Source: WLXB01 sp040221475 (lineage in GTDB: Bacteria; Pseudomonadota; Alphaproteobacteria; Rhodospirillales; Rhodospirillaceae). From it: a DNA stretch of 64,000 bases. The notes below the pieces were generated by a model. It did not search any database. It was not told the origin of the DNA and saw only the letters and a program-made list of their open reading frames with translations. Below are positions 54,033 through 62,808 of this stretch, piece after piece (position 1 is the first letter of the stretch; each line of letters opens with the position of its first letter). Where the stretch lies: positions 1-64,000 of the forward strand of contig JAVKEJ010000053.1 of NCBI GenBank assembly GCA_040221475.1, written 5' to 3'. Made by a program: the position numbers and the translations under genes.

Positions 54033-56360
54033 ATGTCAGTTAGCAAAAAAGGTCCACTTGATGGTCTGCGCGTGCTCGATTGTGGAACGGCTATTGTTGG
54101 ACCATGGAGTGCGACCCTGCTGGCTTTTTTGGGCGCTGACGCGATCAAGGTTGAACGCCCCTCCGGCGAGATTACCCGGCTTGCGCGGCCACAGCAGAAC
54201 GGTTGGTCCACGGCGTACACCATTGCCAATCTGTGCAAACGGTCTATCGAGCTAGACTTCAAAGACCCCGCCAACAAAGCTGCTGTTGAGCGTTTATTGA
54301 GTCAGGCGGACGCGATCATTGAAAACTATCGCCCGGGTGTGGCCGAACGGATTGGCATTGGCTACCCCCAGGCGAAAGAGCTCAATCCGGGAATCGTTTA
54401 TGGCTCCAGTTCCGGTTGGGGTGATGTCGGTCCGATGCGCGACATGTCGGCTGTGGATTCCCATTTGCAGGCGTTCAGTGGCTTTGCTTCGCTGAATGGC
54501 GCATCGAACGGCGCTCCGGAAATGCTGCGGTATACCCATATTGACCCCAGCGGCGGTACCTTCCTGGCCGCGGGTGTGCTGTTGGGGTTGATCGGCAAAC
54601 AACGTTTCGGTGCAGGCGGACACATTGTCACCAGTCACCTCGCCATGACCTTGGCCATGCAAGCCAGCCGCGTTGCAGAAACCTTGGGAACGGAGCAGCC
54701 CGTTCCACGGATGGGCAGCGCGTGCACGGCCAGTGCGCCCAATCGCTGCTTTCTCACGCAAGATAAATCCTACATCGCGGTGACGGTACAGACTCAGCAG
54801 CAATGGGCCGGTCTATGCGCCGTTCTGGGCGAAGATGATCTGGAAACCGACCCGCGTTTTGCCACCAACCAACTGCGGGTACAGAACCGTGACGTCCTCG
54901 ATGAGCTCGTTGCCGAAAAACTCAAAACCGGGCCGCTGCGTTGGTGGAAAATTCGCTTTGCCCAGGAAGGCGTGCCAGCCAGTGCAGTGTTTGATGCGGA
55001 AACCCTCATCAACCACAGTCATATTCGGGAGAATGGGTACTTAGTTGACGTCGCGCCGGATCACACGGGGCCGATGATGTCAGGCGGTCTGCCGTGGACC
55101 TTCTCAAAAACCCCAGCCTCTATGTCACGGCCCACACCCGCCCCGGGCGCCGATACGGAGATGGTATTGGCGTCAGGTTTTGGCGAGGGAGTGTCCACTT
55201 CAGGCTCTGCGACAGAGCGCAGTGAAGGCAAGTTGCCGCTGTCTGGTTTGAAAGTTATCGAGTTCAGCCAGGGATATGCGGGGCCAAATATTGGCCTGTT
55301 GCTCGCGGAAGCGGGGGCCACGGTGATTAAGGTTGAACCCTTAGAGGGCGACTGGGCGCGTGATCTTGCGCCCACGGCACCGTCCGGTCGCAGTGAAGTG
55401 TTTGACGCGCTCAACCGCAATAAAGAACTGGTATCGCTCAACGTTGCCCATCCCGCAGATGCGCAAGCGGCGTCGAAGCTCATTGCATCGGCGGATATTG
55501 TTTTGATGGATTGGTCTGCGGAGTCAGATGATGCGCTGGCATCCGTGGTGTCTAAGGCAACGCACGACAAACTGATTACCTTAAGCCTGTCTTACCATGG
55601 TGAGACGGGCACATTGGCCCAGCAACCGGGCAGTGAACTGACCATTCAGGCGATGACGGGTTATCTTCGTGCGCTTGGCGCTTTGGACGGTGAGCCAGTG
55701 CGTGTCGGTGCTGACATCGCTGAAAGTGCAGCCGCAGGCATGGGCTTGCTGGGCGTACTTGCCGCTTTGTATCACCGCGAGAAAACTGGCGAGGGCCAGC
55801 GGGTGGCGGTCAGCCGTCTCGGCGCAACCATGTCGTTGCGGTCGTTACAATGGGCGGCAATCTCTAACCCGGATGCGTGGTTGGGGCCATCCTACTGTCT
55901 GGCGGAAACAGATCCCCCAAGGCACGGCTATCAAACCAAAGACAACAACATTTTCGTGTCCATGATGAATTTGCGCGACAACGATAACTTCAAAACCATG
56001 TTGTCAGACCTCAATATGCTCAAAGATGTTGAGAGCAACACCCGCTTCATCGAAGAAGGCCGCACTACTATTGGGATGGGCTACCTCAGTGGTGAATTTC
56101 ATGGTTTGTGGGAAACATACCTCAAGCGTGTGCCAGCATTAGAAGCCCTGGATATCTTTAATCGCAATGGCGCAACCGCCGTGGAGTTCCCTGAACTCAA
56201 TCAATTGATGACCCACCCCCAAGTCGAGGCGCTGTCATTGGTCCAGGAACATGACGGGCGCCGGTTCTTGCGTGCGCCATGGCGTGGCCCGTGGCAAGCC
56301 CCGGACATCACGCTGGCCCCTGATGATACCTCTGATCTGCCACGCGCCGCCGAAGGATAA
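54033..56360 (+). CDS. tandem class III (CaiB/BaiF) CoA-transferase
   Basis: A 775-residue fusion of two family III CoA-transferase units (about 8-385 and 400-760), each starting LxGLxVxxxxxxxxGP and GAxxIKVExPxG. These enzymes move CoA between acids, activating a carboxylic acid for breakdown. In the first unit the catalytic Asp context is kept (AVDSHLQAFSG). In the second the same place reads SELTIQAMTG with Glu, so only one half may be catalytic. GAGGAG precedes the ATG. It ends 4 bases before the acyl-CoA dehydrogenase start, so the two enzymes probably act in sequence. Confidence 0.92.
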   Translation: MSVSKKGPLDGLRVLDCGTAIVGPWSATLLAFLGADAIKVERPSGEITRLARPQQNGWSTAYTIANLCKRSIELDFKDPANKAAVERLLSQADAIIENYRPGVAERIGIGYPQAKELNPGIVYGSSSGWGDVGPMRDMSAVDSHLQAFSGFASLNGASNGAPEMLRYTHIDPSGGTFLAAGVLLGLIGKQRFGAGGHIVTSHLAMTLAMQASRVAETLGTEQPVPRMGSACTASAPNRCFLTQDKSYIAVTVQTQQQWAGLCAVLGEDDLETDPRFATNQLRVQNRDVLDELVAEKLKTGPLRWWKIRFAQEGVPASAVFDAETLINHSHIRENGYLVDVAPDHTGPMMSGGLPWTFSKTPASMSRPTPAPGADTEMVLASGFGEGVSTSGSATERSEGKLPLSGLKVIEFSQGYAGPNIGLLLAEAGATVIKVEPLEGDWARDLAPTAPSGRSEVFDALNRNKELVSLNVAHPADAQAASKLIASADIVLMDWSAESDDALASVVSKATHDKLITLSLSYHGETGTLAQQPGSELTIQAMTGYLRALGALDGEPVRVGADIAESAAAGMGLLGVLAALYHREKTGEGQRVAVSRLGATMSLRSLQWAAISNPDAWLGPSYCLAETDPPRHGYQTKDNNIFVSMMNLRDNDNFKTMLSDLNMLKDVESNTRFIEEGRTTIGMGYLSGEFHGLWETYLKRVPALEALDIFNRNGATAVEFPELNQLMTHPQVEALSLVQEHDGRRFLRAPWRGPWQAPDITLAPDDTSDLPRAAEG

Positions 56361-56364
56361 CGTT

Positions 56365-57522
56365 ATGGATTTTAATCTTCCCGAAGAAACCCGCATGCTC
56401 CAGGAAATGGTGCGCCGTTTTGTTGATGCGGAGTTGATTCCTCTTGAAACGTCATTGCCGGATCGACCCAACTCTCACGAGTTGCCGCCGGAGGTGCAAG
56501 GTCCGTTAGAGCAGAAGATCAAAGACCTTGGTCTATGGGCTATGGACGCGCCGGAAGACGTTGGTGGCGCTGGTCTCGGTTTGCTGGACCATTGCATTGT
56601 GATGGAAGAGGCGTTTCGCTGCACGGCTGGGCGTGGGCTGTGGTCGTCTTTGTTTTTTCCAGTGCTCTACAACCTGGGCTCTGACGCCCAAAAAGAGAAG
56701 TATCTCATCCCATCGGTACGTGGCGACTTTCATGGCGCAGCCGCCTTTAGTGAACCCAATGCAGCGGGAGATCTCGCCGGAATTCAAACCTCAGCGGAAA
56801 AGGTAGACGGGGGTTGGAAGCTCAACGGCTCTAAATGCTGGATCAGTCACGCCAAATCCGCGCACTATGTGTTGGTGTTAACCCGCCTCAAAGGTACATC
56901 CCGCCATGAAGGCATCACCTGGTTTATTGTTGATGCGGATACGCAAGGGTTCTCAGTGGGGCGTGAGCAGAAAATGCTCCATGGCCAATCGACATATGAG
57001 TTGTTCTTCAATGATTGCGTGGTGCCGGACAGTCAGTTGCTGGGTGAACCGGGGCAGGGGTGGAGCGCCAGCGAAACCGCACTATACCGAGGCCGGGTGA
57101 TGATCTCTGCGCGGGCCATCGGAATCGCCCAACGCTGTTATGAAATGATGATTGATTATGCCCAGGAACGGCACACCTTCGGTAAGCCCTTGGCCTCGCG
57201 CCAAGCGATTCAATGGATGATTGCAGACTCGGCCACGGATCTCCATGCCTCACGGCTGATGGTCTATGACGCAGCCTGGCGTGCTCAAAATGGAGAGCAA
57301 GTGCGTACGCAAATGGCGATGATCAAAGCATTTACCTCTGAAATGGCCGGGCGCGTGGTTGATCGCGCGGTCCAAGTCCACGGGGCGTCCGGTTTGTCAG
57401 ATGAGACCATTCTTGAACGGTGTTATCGAGATGTGCGGCCCATGCGCACCTACGAAGGCTCTTCTGAAGCCATGCGCAGTGTCATCGCCAAGAACGTGCT
57501 TCAGGAAGGTCGTAATCGATAA
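56365..57522 (+). CDS. acyl-CoA dehydrogenase
   Basis: FAD enzyme of 385 residues oxidising an acyl-CoA at the alpha-beta bond. The ATG at 56365 is chosen, 4 bases after the CoA-transferase stop; an upstream frame overlaps that gene. The family signature is AAAFSEPNAAGDLAGIQTSAEKVDGGWKLNGSKCWIS, then RVMISARAIGIAQRCYEMMIDYAQERHTFGKPL and the C-terminal VQVHGASGLSDETILERCYRDVRPMRTYEGSSE. Like many members of this branch it has Glu in TYEGSSE near the C-terminus. It is probably the second step after CoA activation of the unknown acid. Confidence 0.94.
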   Translation: MDFNLPEETRMLQEMVRRFVDAELIPLETSLPDRPNSHELPPEVQGPLEQKIKDLGLWAMDAPEDVGGAGLGLLDHCIVMEEAFRCTAGRGLWSSLFFPVLYNLGSDAQKEKYLIPSVRGDFHGAAAFSEPNAAGDLAGIQTSAEKVDGGWKLNGSKCWISHAKSAHYVLVLTRLKGTSRHEGITWFIVDADTQGFSVGREQKMLHGQSTYELFFNDCVVPDSQLLGEPGQGWSASETALYRGRVMISARAIGIAQRCYEMMIDYAQERHTFGKPLASRQAIQWMIADSATDLHASRLMVYDAAWRAQNGEQVRTQMAMIKAFTSEMAGRVVDRAVQVHGASGLSDETILERCYRDVRPMRTYEGSSEAMRSVIAKNVLQEGRNR

Positions 57523-57543
57523 GAGTGGGGTGACCGCAGGCGC

Positions 57544-59055
57544 TTAGTCGTTGGCCAGTCGAATATTCTCGTAGGCAATACCGACGGGCCGGATTTCGAT
57601 GTTCTCAATGCGATCTGAGTAACCCAATACGCTGCCGTATTCGATCAGGTTAATGGTTGGTGCCAGGTCATGCATGTCGGCCATAATCGATTGCAGTTTC
57701 GCGGCGCGACTGTCGGGGTCCATATCGGTGCTGCTGTCTTCAATTTTTGCAGCCACCTCTTCGTCACAGAAAAACGGATTGGCTTTCAGACAGGAGAAAT
57801 CTCGCAACGCCCGCGCGGTATCATTGTAGGGCGCGTTGTTCCACAGAATTGAAAACCCATCAACGTCACCCCAATCACCACTGAAGTATTTTCGGGTGCG
57901 CTCCGGGTAAGTCGTTGTCCGAAGATCAACTTGTATACCGACCTTCGATAAATCCTGAGCGGCTTGCTGATAGATCAACGAGTCAGATGGACCCATGCCC
58001 ACCAGCACCTCAATGATCAACTTAAAGCCATCTGCATAACCGGCCTCTGCCAACAGCGCGCGGGCTTTATCCGGGTCATAGCTGTAGGGTGTGATGTCCG
58101 GGTTGTAGCCCACATTGGCTGGCGTGCCGCCTTGGGTGGCCAGCGGAAACATGCCGTCGAGAATAAAGTCCACAATCGCTTGTCGGTTGACGGCATAGTT
58201 GATGGCTTGGCGGACACGCTTGTCGTTGAGGGGGGACTCTTCTTTTAAGGCGTTGGGAAGGCCCAGGGCCATCACCTGATTGCCATAGTGGACCTGAACA
58301 TTATGGCCTTGCATTTCGATGATCGGTCCATCTTCTGGCGTCAGGCCGAGCGCCAGGTCAATCTGTCCTGCAATTAAAGCCTGCGTGCGCGCGATGGAAT
58401 CCTTCAGCGTGAAGATACGCAGTTTGTCAAATGCCTGTGCTTTACGCCATGCGCCGTCGTAGGCCGTAAAGGCAATGGCACCCCCTTGATTCCAGGACTC
58501 TAAGGTGTACGGACCAGTGCCGATGGGGGCACGGGCGTAGGCGTCGGGGCCAATCTCTGTCCACAAATCGAAGTCGACAATACGCATCAAACTAAAGCGC
58601 TTCGCCAACATGGGATCAGGCATGTGCGTGATCACTTCGAGGGTGCGATCATCCAGCGCGCGCGCGGACTCAATGACGGTCATCTCTGTCGCAATGGGAT
58701 AACCCGCATTTTCCGGCTTCACCAATTCGTTGATGTTGGCCGCAATTCCAGTTGCTGTAACGGGGGCGGCGTTTTGAAAGGTTGCACCCTCACGCAAAGT
58801 AAAGGTCCAGCGTCGGGCGCCATCATTCTCCCACGCAATCGCCAATCCCGGTTGCAGGCTGCCGTCTGCGTCGATACGGGTCAGGCCATCGTAAATCGAC
58901 CCCAAGATAGATCCCGGCGTGACACCAATCGCGGCGTATGGGTTACCCAAGCTGGCTGGCAGTTCAGTGCCACCCACGTTCAGTGTTTCGGCAGCGCCGC
59001 CTTGGGCCAAGCCGATGCTTAGGGAAGCTACTGCGGCCAGGAGTGTGGATTTCAT
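57544..59055 (-). CDS. ABC transporter substrate-binding protein, family 5
   Basis: Periplasmic SBP_bac_5 protein of 503 residues. The ATG at 59055 gives a Sec signal (KSTLLAAVASLSIGLAQGGAAETLN) and lies 8 bases after the SUMF1-like gene; a longer frame overlaps that gene. Family blocks: LGSIYDGLTRIDADGSLQPGLAIAWENDGARRWTFTLREGATFQNAAPVTA, then GTGPYTLESWNQGGAIAFTAYDGAW and DKRVRQAINYAVNRQAIVD. No permease is adjacent. It is co-directional with a SUMF1-like gene under a putative IclR site, so it may bind the substrate of this block. Confidence 0.9.
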   Translation of the reverse strand: MKSTLLAAVASLSIGLAQGGAAETLNVGGTELPASLGNPYAAIGVTPGSILGSIYDGLTRIDADGSLQPGLAIAWENDGARRWTFTLREGATFQNAAPVTATGIAANINELVKPENAGYPIATEMTVIESARALDDRTLEVITHMPDPMLAKRFSLMRIVDFDLWTEIGPDAYARAPIGTGPYTLESWNQGGAIAFTAYDGAWRKAQAFDKLRIFTLKDSIARTQALIAGQIDLALGLTPEDGPIIEMQGHNVQVHYGNQVMALGLPNALKEESPLNDKRVRQAINYAVNRQAIVDFILDGMFPLATQGGTPANVGYNPDITPYSYDPDKARALLAEAGYADGFKLIIEVLVGMGPSDSLIYQQAAQDLSKVGIQVDLRTTTYPERTRKYFSGDWGDVDGFSILWNNAPYNDTARALRDFSCLKANPFFCDEEVAAKIEDSSTDMDPDSRAAKLQSIMADMHDLAPTINLIEYGSVLGYSDRIENIEIRPVGIAYENIRLAND

Positions 59056-59062
59056 TTGCACG

Positions 59063-60001
59063 TTAGTTGGCCAGATCACGGGCAACGCGGAACCCAAAGA
59101 TGTGCGATGAAAGATTTTCCGGGTCACGTCCTCGGAAAGCCGGGCGATGGCGTGAGATCATCGAGAACCAACTACCGCCTTTTACGGCGCGCCGGTCACA
59201 GTGACCCTGTACCTGATTGGGCTGCTCGTTCACGTCTTCGTCGTCATAAAGCCACAGGGAACAATCTTCGTTCCATTCCCACACATTGCCGCCCAGATCG
59301 TGCAGGCCAAAGCCATTTGCCGGGAAGGAGCCAACGGGTGCAACCCCTGCAAAACCATCATCGCAGTTGACGGGCTCCCAAGACGCACTGGTTTTGGCAT
59401 ACTCTGTCGAAGCGCCTTGCAGATCAAACACATTGCCTGTTTTGCAGGCTTGGTCTTCGTCTTCGCCCCAGGCCCAGGTGCTTTGTGTGCCATCACGGGC
59501 GACGTATTCCCACTCGGCTTCTGACAGCAGACGATAGCGTTCGCCGGTCTTGCCGCTGAGCCAGGTCGTATATGCGATGGCGTCATGCCAGGACACACAG
59601 ACCACAGGCTCGTTCGGTTGCGGCGCGCGACCGTAATCCGGGTCGGTCCAGTCGCCACCGAACATCACCACTTCACCGCGCCATTTTGTGCAGGCGGTTG
59701 AAGCGATATAGCCGGTCGCGTCGATAAATTCTTTGAACTGGGTATTCGTAACTTCTGTTTTCCCGGCGGCAAACGCAGACCGGATGGTGCGCTTGTGCAC
59801 AGGCGTTTCCGGGCGCATTTCATTCAGCACAAACTCGCCGCGTTCCGAGCCCATGGTGAATTCACCGGGCGGGATTACCACCATTTCTGGGCAGGTCTCG
59901 CAGTCTTTAAACACCTCACCAGCTGCGGTCTGCGCAACGCTGGTGTTTGATGCGATGCTGATAAACGCAAGAACAGAGAGGGCTAGAACGTAGTTCAACA
60001 T
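59063..60001 (-). CDS. exported SUMF1/FGE-fold protein without the FGE cysteine pair
   Basis: A 312-residue exported protein (signal LNYVLALSVLAFISIASNTSVAQ) of the formylglycine-generating-enzyme fold: MVVIPPGEFTMGS, KTEVTNTQFKEFIDATGY, PVVCVSWHDAIAYTTWLS, RYRLLSEAEWEYVARDG, FGLHDLGGNVWEWNED and KGGSWFS. Near the end, where true FGE has its copper-binding Cys pair, it reads RHRPAFRGRDPENLSSHIFGFRV without Cys. So it is likely an SUMF1-fold binding or other enzyme. No sulfatase gene is near. The ATG at 60001 has GGAG upstream; 60013 is the alternative. It shares an operon with the solute-binding gene. Confidence 0.88.
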   Translation of the reverse strand: MLNYVLALSVLAFISIASNTSVAQTAAGEVFKDCETCPEMVVIPPGEFTMGSERGEFVLNEMRPETPVHKRTIRSAFAAGKTEVTNTQFKEFIDATGYIASTACTKWRGEVVMFGGDWTDPDYGRAPQPNEPVVCVSWHDAIAYTTWLSGKTGERYRLLSEAEWEYVARDGTQSTWAWGEDEDQACKTGNVFDLQGASTEYAKTSASWEPVNCDDGFAGVAPVGSFPANGFGLHDLGGNVWEWNEDCSLWLYDDEDVNEQPNQVQGHCDRRAVKGGSWFSMISRHRPAFRGRDPENLSSHIFGFRVARDLAN

Positions 60002-60088
60002 GTAAAGCTCCATTTAAAAACCGGCTTAGGTATTCAGTATGACAGTGGTAAGAGGCCTCAGGCTAGGTCACCATGAGGGAAGCCCGCT

Positions 60089-60105
60089 AGCTCTGATTAC
60101 GAGCT
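60089..60105. promoter_or_regulatory. putative IclR operator, site 3 (SUMF1-like/SBP operon)
   Basis: AGCTC-TGATTAC-GAGCT, with the same arms and 7-base spacer as sites 1 and 4, lies 88 bases before the SUMF1-like start and 45 bases from the terminator of the TonB receptor gene. Confidence 0.6.
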
Positions 60106-60149
60106 TAGTCGCCTGCCAGTCGCTGCGCGGCCACTTTAGCCGGCGCCAT

Positions 60150-60182
60150 AAAAAAAAGGGGCAGCCCGTGAGGCCGCCCCTT
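60150..60182 (-). terminator. Rho-independent terminator of the TonB receptor gene
   Basis: On the minus strand, AAGGGGCGGCC pairs with GGCTGCCCCTT across a short loop (one imperfect pair), followed by a run of eight T (A-run 60150-60157 on the plus strand). It lies just after the stop at 60212. Confidence 0.88.
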
Positions 60183-60211
60183 GATCTCATGCACTGATGC
60201 TTCTGTCGTAT

Positions 60212-62572
60212 TTAGAACCGCATCCGCGTTGTCACACCAAACGTCCGCAGGCGGCCGTAGGTTGTCGAATACCGCCATGGAAAGAAGGTGTTAAAGCTTG
60301 AGGTAACGCCATCAACGGTGTTCTGGAAGAACACATCACGGAAGGCGGCCACAGCTTCTTTATTGTTGAACAGGTTTTCCGACCACAGCTCGACAGTGTA
60401 CCGGTCAGAGTCAATACCGAGACGCAGGTTCACCAATTCACGCGATGGGGCAATCGCCTGATTCTGCGCACCGATGAATTGCTTGCCGATGTAGGTAAAG
60501 TCACTGCGGATATACCAATCGAAATTATCATTCAGCTGATCACGATAGGTCGCAGAAGCATTGGCCTGCCATTTGGATTGACGCAGCAACTTGTTGCCAG
60601 AGACATCCCCGTCCGGTGCATAGGTCGGGAACAATTCGAAGGATTGAATAACAGCGTCTTTAAACTCGGCATCCGTGTAGGAGAACCCACCGTTGACCGA
60701 TAGTTGCTCGGTCAGGCGGCCCTGCATGGACACTTCCAGGCCCTTCACTTCAGCGGTTCCTGCGTTTTGCGCAAACGTCGCAACAGGCACAAACGTGTCA
60801 TCACTCTGCGGAATAACGATGTCTTTCCAGTCGATGTAGAAGAGGGCGGCATCCATTTGCATGCGGCCATCCATAAACGTGCCTTTGGTGCCCAGTTCAT
60901 AGGTCCAGTTGGTTTCTGGACCGAACTCTTTAACAACGACAACACCACCCGGATCATCCGAGTCAAAGCCACCGCTTTTCGCACCGCGTGCAGCGGACGC
61001 GTACAGCAGCCAGTCATCGGTGGGCTGATAATCCACGGAGAAGCGGGCGGTGATGAAATCCCAACTGCCATCACCCGTGTTGCCGCTTAAGCCTTCGGTG
61101 AAGTCTTTCTTTTGGTCTGTCCAGCGGACTTCTGCGCGACCCGTGAGCTGTTCCGTAAAGTCGTTTTCAATATAGCCGAAGGCGGCGATGGACGACTCAT
61201 TGCGTACTATGGTGTCATCAAGATTCACGTCGCCGTTCGGGCCAAAGTAGCCGAGGAATGGGTTGTTCCCGGCAGGAATGGCAACAAACGGACCAAAGCG
61301 CAGCACAGGCGCAAACCCAGCGAAGTCTGCGGGCAGGGGCTGGGTGGCTTTGATTGCGCTGTCGCCCTCAAAGATATCAGTGGTGTAGTAGTAGGTGCCG
61401 ATGGAGCCGCGCAGCGACCGATCAACCGGCGTGTTATAGCGCGCTTCAATGCTGATTTCTTCTGAGTCTGATTCTTGTCCAATCTGCTCAAGGCCCGTAT
61501 TGATGGTTCCTTCCGTTCTGTCGGGTTTTAGATAAACCAGGGGAATACTCAAGTCGCCAAAACCACGTGAGCCGTCGAGATTGAAGGATTGCTCGACCTT
61601 TGAGAAACCAACCAAGGCACTGAACACACCAATATCGGTATCTAATTCCGCCTTGACGTCAGCACGCAGCACTTCGCGTTTCTCACCGGTTGCTTCGTCG
61701 ATAACAGACAGACTGTTTTTGGTCACGCTGGGCAGAACACCACAGTAACTTTGCAGGCGTTGACCCGAGCCGTTGTCTTCGCAGTTGGCGTAAATGCTGG
61801 TGCCAGCCGGGGAGTCAATTTCATCGTCTGAGTAATACACAGCACCATTCATGCTGAAGTTTTCGGAGGGCGTGGCGTAAAAACTGCCTTGTAATGTTTT
61901 GTATTCGTAACCGCCGATGTTCGGGCCTGTCGGGTTCTGGTTTTCGTATGAGCCATCAAAGCTGTCGTACCCCGCAGCCAGGCGCAAGCCCAGTTTACCG
62001 GCGACCACAGGACCACTAATCGACCCCAGGGCTTTGAGTTGGCCGTCGTTGCCAAACGTCAGTTCGGCTTTGCCTGCAAACTCATCTCCGGGGCGCGCGG
62101 TAATGATATTGATTGCGCCAGAGAACGAAGAGCGGCCATACACCGCGCTTTGTGGACCTTTGATCACCTCAATGCGTTCCACATCAAGCTGACTGAAGTT
62201 CAGTCCTTCACGTCCAGCAATGTAAACACCATCGACGAACACCGCCGCATTGTTTTCGCCAAACACATCCGTCGGCGCGACCCCACGAATAACCGGCGTG
62301 GGAAGAAATTCACCCAGCAGGTTGGAAAAGGTCAGACCCGGTGTAAAGTTGGCGATGTCGCTCAGGTCATTGATGCCGGCCGCTTCAATTTGGGCGGCGG
62401 AGAAGGCGGTGATGGCCAAGGGCACATCCAGAATGCTTTCTTCCTGTTTACGGGAGGTGACAATAATTTCTTCAATTGCCAATTGGGCAGCCGCCTCAGT
62501 GGCCGTGAAGGACACTGCAGTCAAAAGGGCGAAGGCTGATACACTGCTGAGTTTTAATTTGCGGTATGGCAT
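60212..62572 (-). CDS. TonB-dependent outer-membrane receptor
   Basis: Outer-membrane active transporter of 786 residues. Signal peptide to ATEAAAQ, TonB box-like EEIIVTSRK, plug domain (DVPLAITAFSAAQIEAAGINDLSDIANFTPGL; PVIRGV; FVDGVYI; VERIEVIKGPQSAVYGRSSFSGAINIIT), then a 22-strand barrel ending TRMRF. It fits the broad family of alphaproteobacterial receptors for organic nutrients rather than a clear siderophore type. It ends in its own terminator. The putative IclR site 4 lies upstream. Probably the outer-membrane entry for the substrate of this block. Confidence 0.94.
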   Translation of the reverse strand: MPYRKLKLSSVSAFALLTAVSFTATEAAAQLAIEEIIVTSRKQEESILDVPLAITAFSAAQIEAAGINDLSDIANFTPGLTFSNLLGEFLPTPVIRGVAPTDVFGENNAAVFVDGVYIAGREGLNFSQLDVERIEVIKGPQSAVYGRSSFSGAINIITARPGDEFAGKAELTFGNDGQLKALGSISGPVVAGKLGLRLAAGYDSFDGSYENQNPTGPNIGGYEYKTLQGSFYATPSENFSMNGAVYYSDDEIDSPAGTSIYANCEDNGSGQRLQSYCGVLPSVTKNSLSVIDEATGEKREVLRADVKAELDTDIGVFSALVGFSKVEQSFNLDGSRGFGDLSIPLVYLKPDRTEGTINTGLEQIGQESDSEEISIEARYNTPVDRSLRGSIGTYYYTTDIFEGDSAIKATQPLPADFAGFAPVLRFGPFVAIPAGNNPFLGYFGPNGDVNLDDTIVRNESSIAAFGYIENDFTEQLTGRAEVRWTDQKKDFTEGLSGNTGDGSWDFITARFSVDYQPTDDWLLYASAARGAKSGGFDSDDPGGVVVVKEFGPETNWTYELGTKGTFMDGRMQMDAALFYIDWKDIVIPQSDDTFVPVATFAQNAGTAEVKGLEVSMQGRLTEQLSVNGGFSYTDAEFKDAVIQSFELFPTYAPDGDVSGNKLLRQSKWQANASATYRDQLNDNFDWYIRSDFTYIGKQFIGAQNQAIAPSRELVNLRLGIDSDRYTVELWSENLFNNKEAVAAFRDVFFQNTVDGVTSSFNTFFPWRYSTTYGRLRTFGVTTRMRF

Positions 62573-62709
62573 TTTTTTCCCCCGGAATTGAATTAAGCCA
62601 TCTTATAGCTGTGGTTATTAAGGAGTATATCTGACGCAATTTCTATCTGAATCTTAAACTTACTAACAGTTTACCCTTATTTGTCATGTCACTATGACAA
62701 CTGTGCAAC

Positions 62710-62726
62710 AGCTCTTATAGTGAGCT
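62710..62726. promoter_or_regulatory. putative IclR operator, site 4 (TonB receptor / NmrA-like divergent promoter)
   Basis: AGCTC-TTATAGT-GAGCT lies in the 236-base region between the TonB receptor start (62572, minus) and the NmrA-like start (62809, plus), where it could control both. Confidence 0.65.
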
Positions 62727-62808
62727 AAAAATTGAAGCTCCTGTTCAACTCAAAATGCTAGGTTTACCCGGTATATCAATCATTCGTTCCCGCGCTAGGA
62801 GAACCCTC

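Noticed and set aside
59063..60001. True formylglycine-generating enzyme (sulfatase activator)
   Set aside because: The C-terminal Cys pair of the active site is missing and no sulfatase gene is in the window.
60089..60105. Inverted repeat read as part of the TonB receptor terminator
   Set aside because: It is 45 bases beyond the true hairpin and T-run, lacks its own T-run, and matches three other promoter-located sites.
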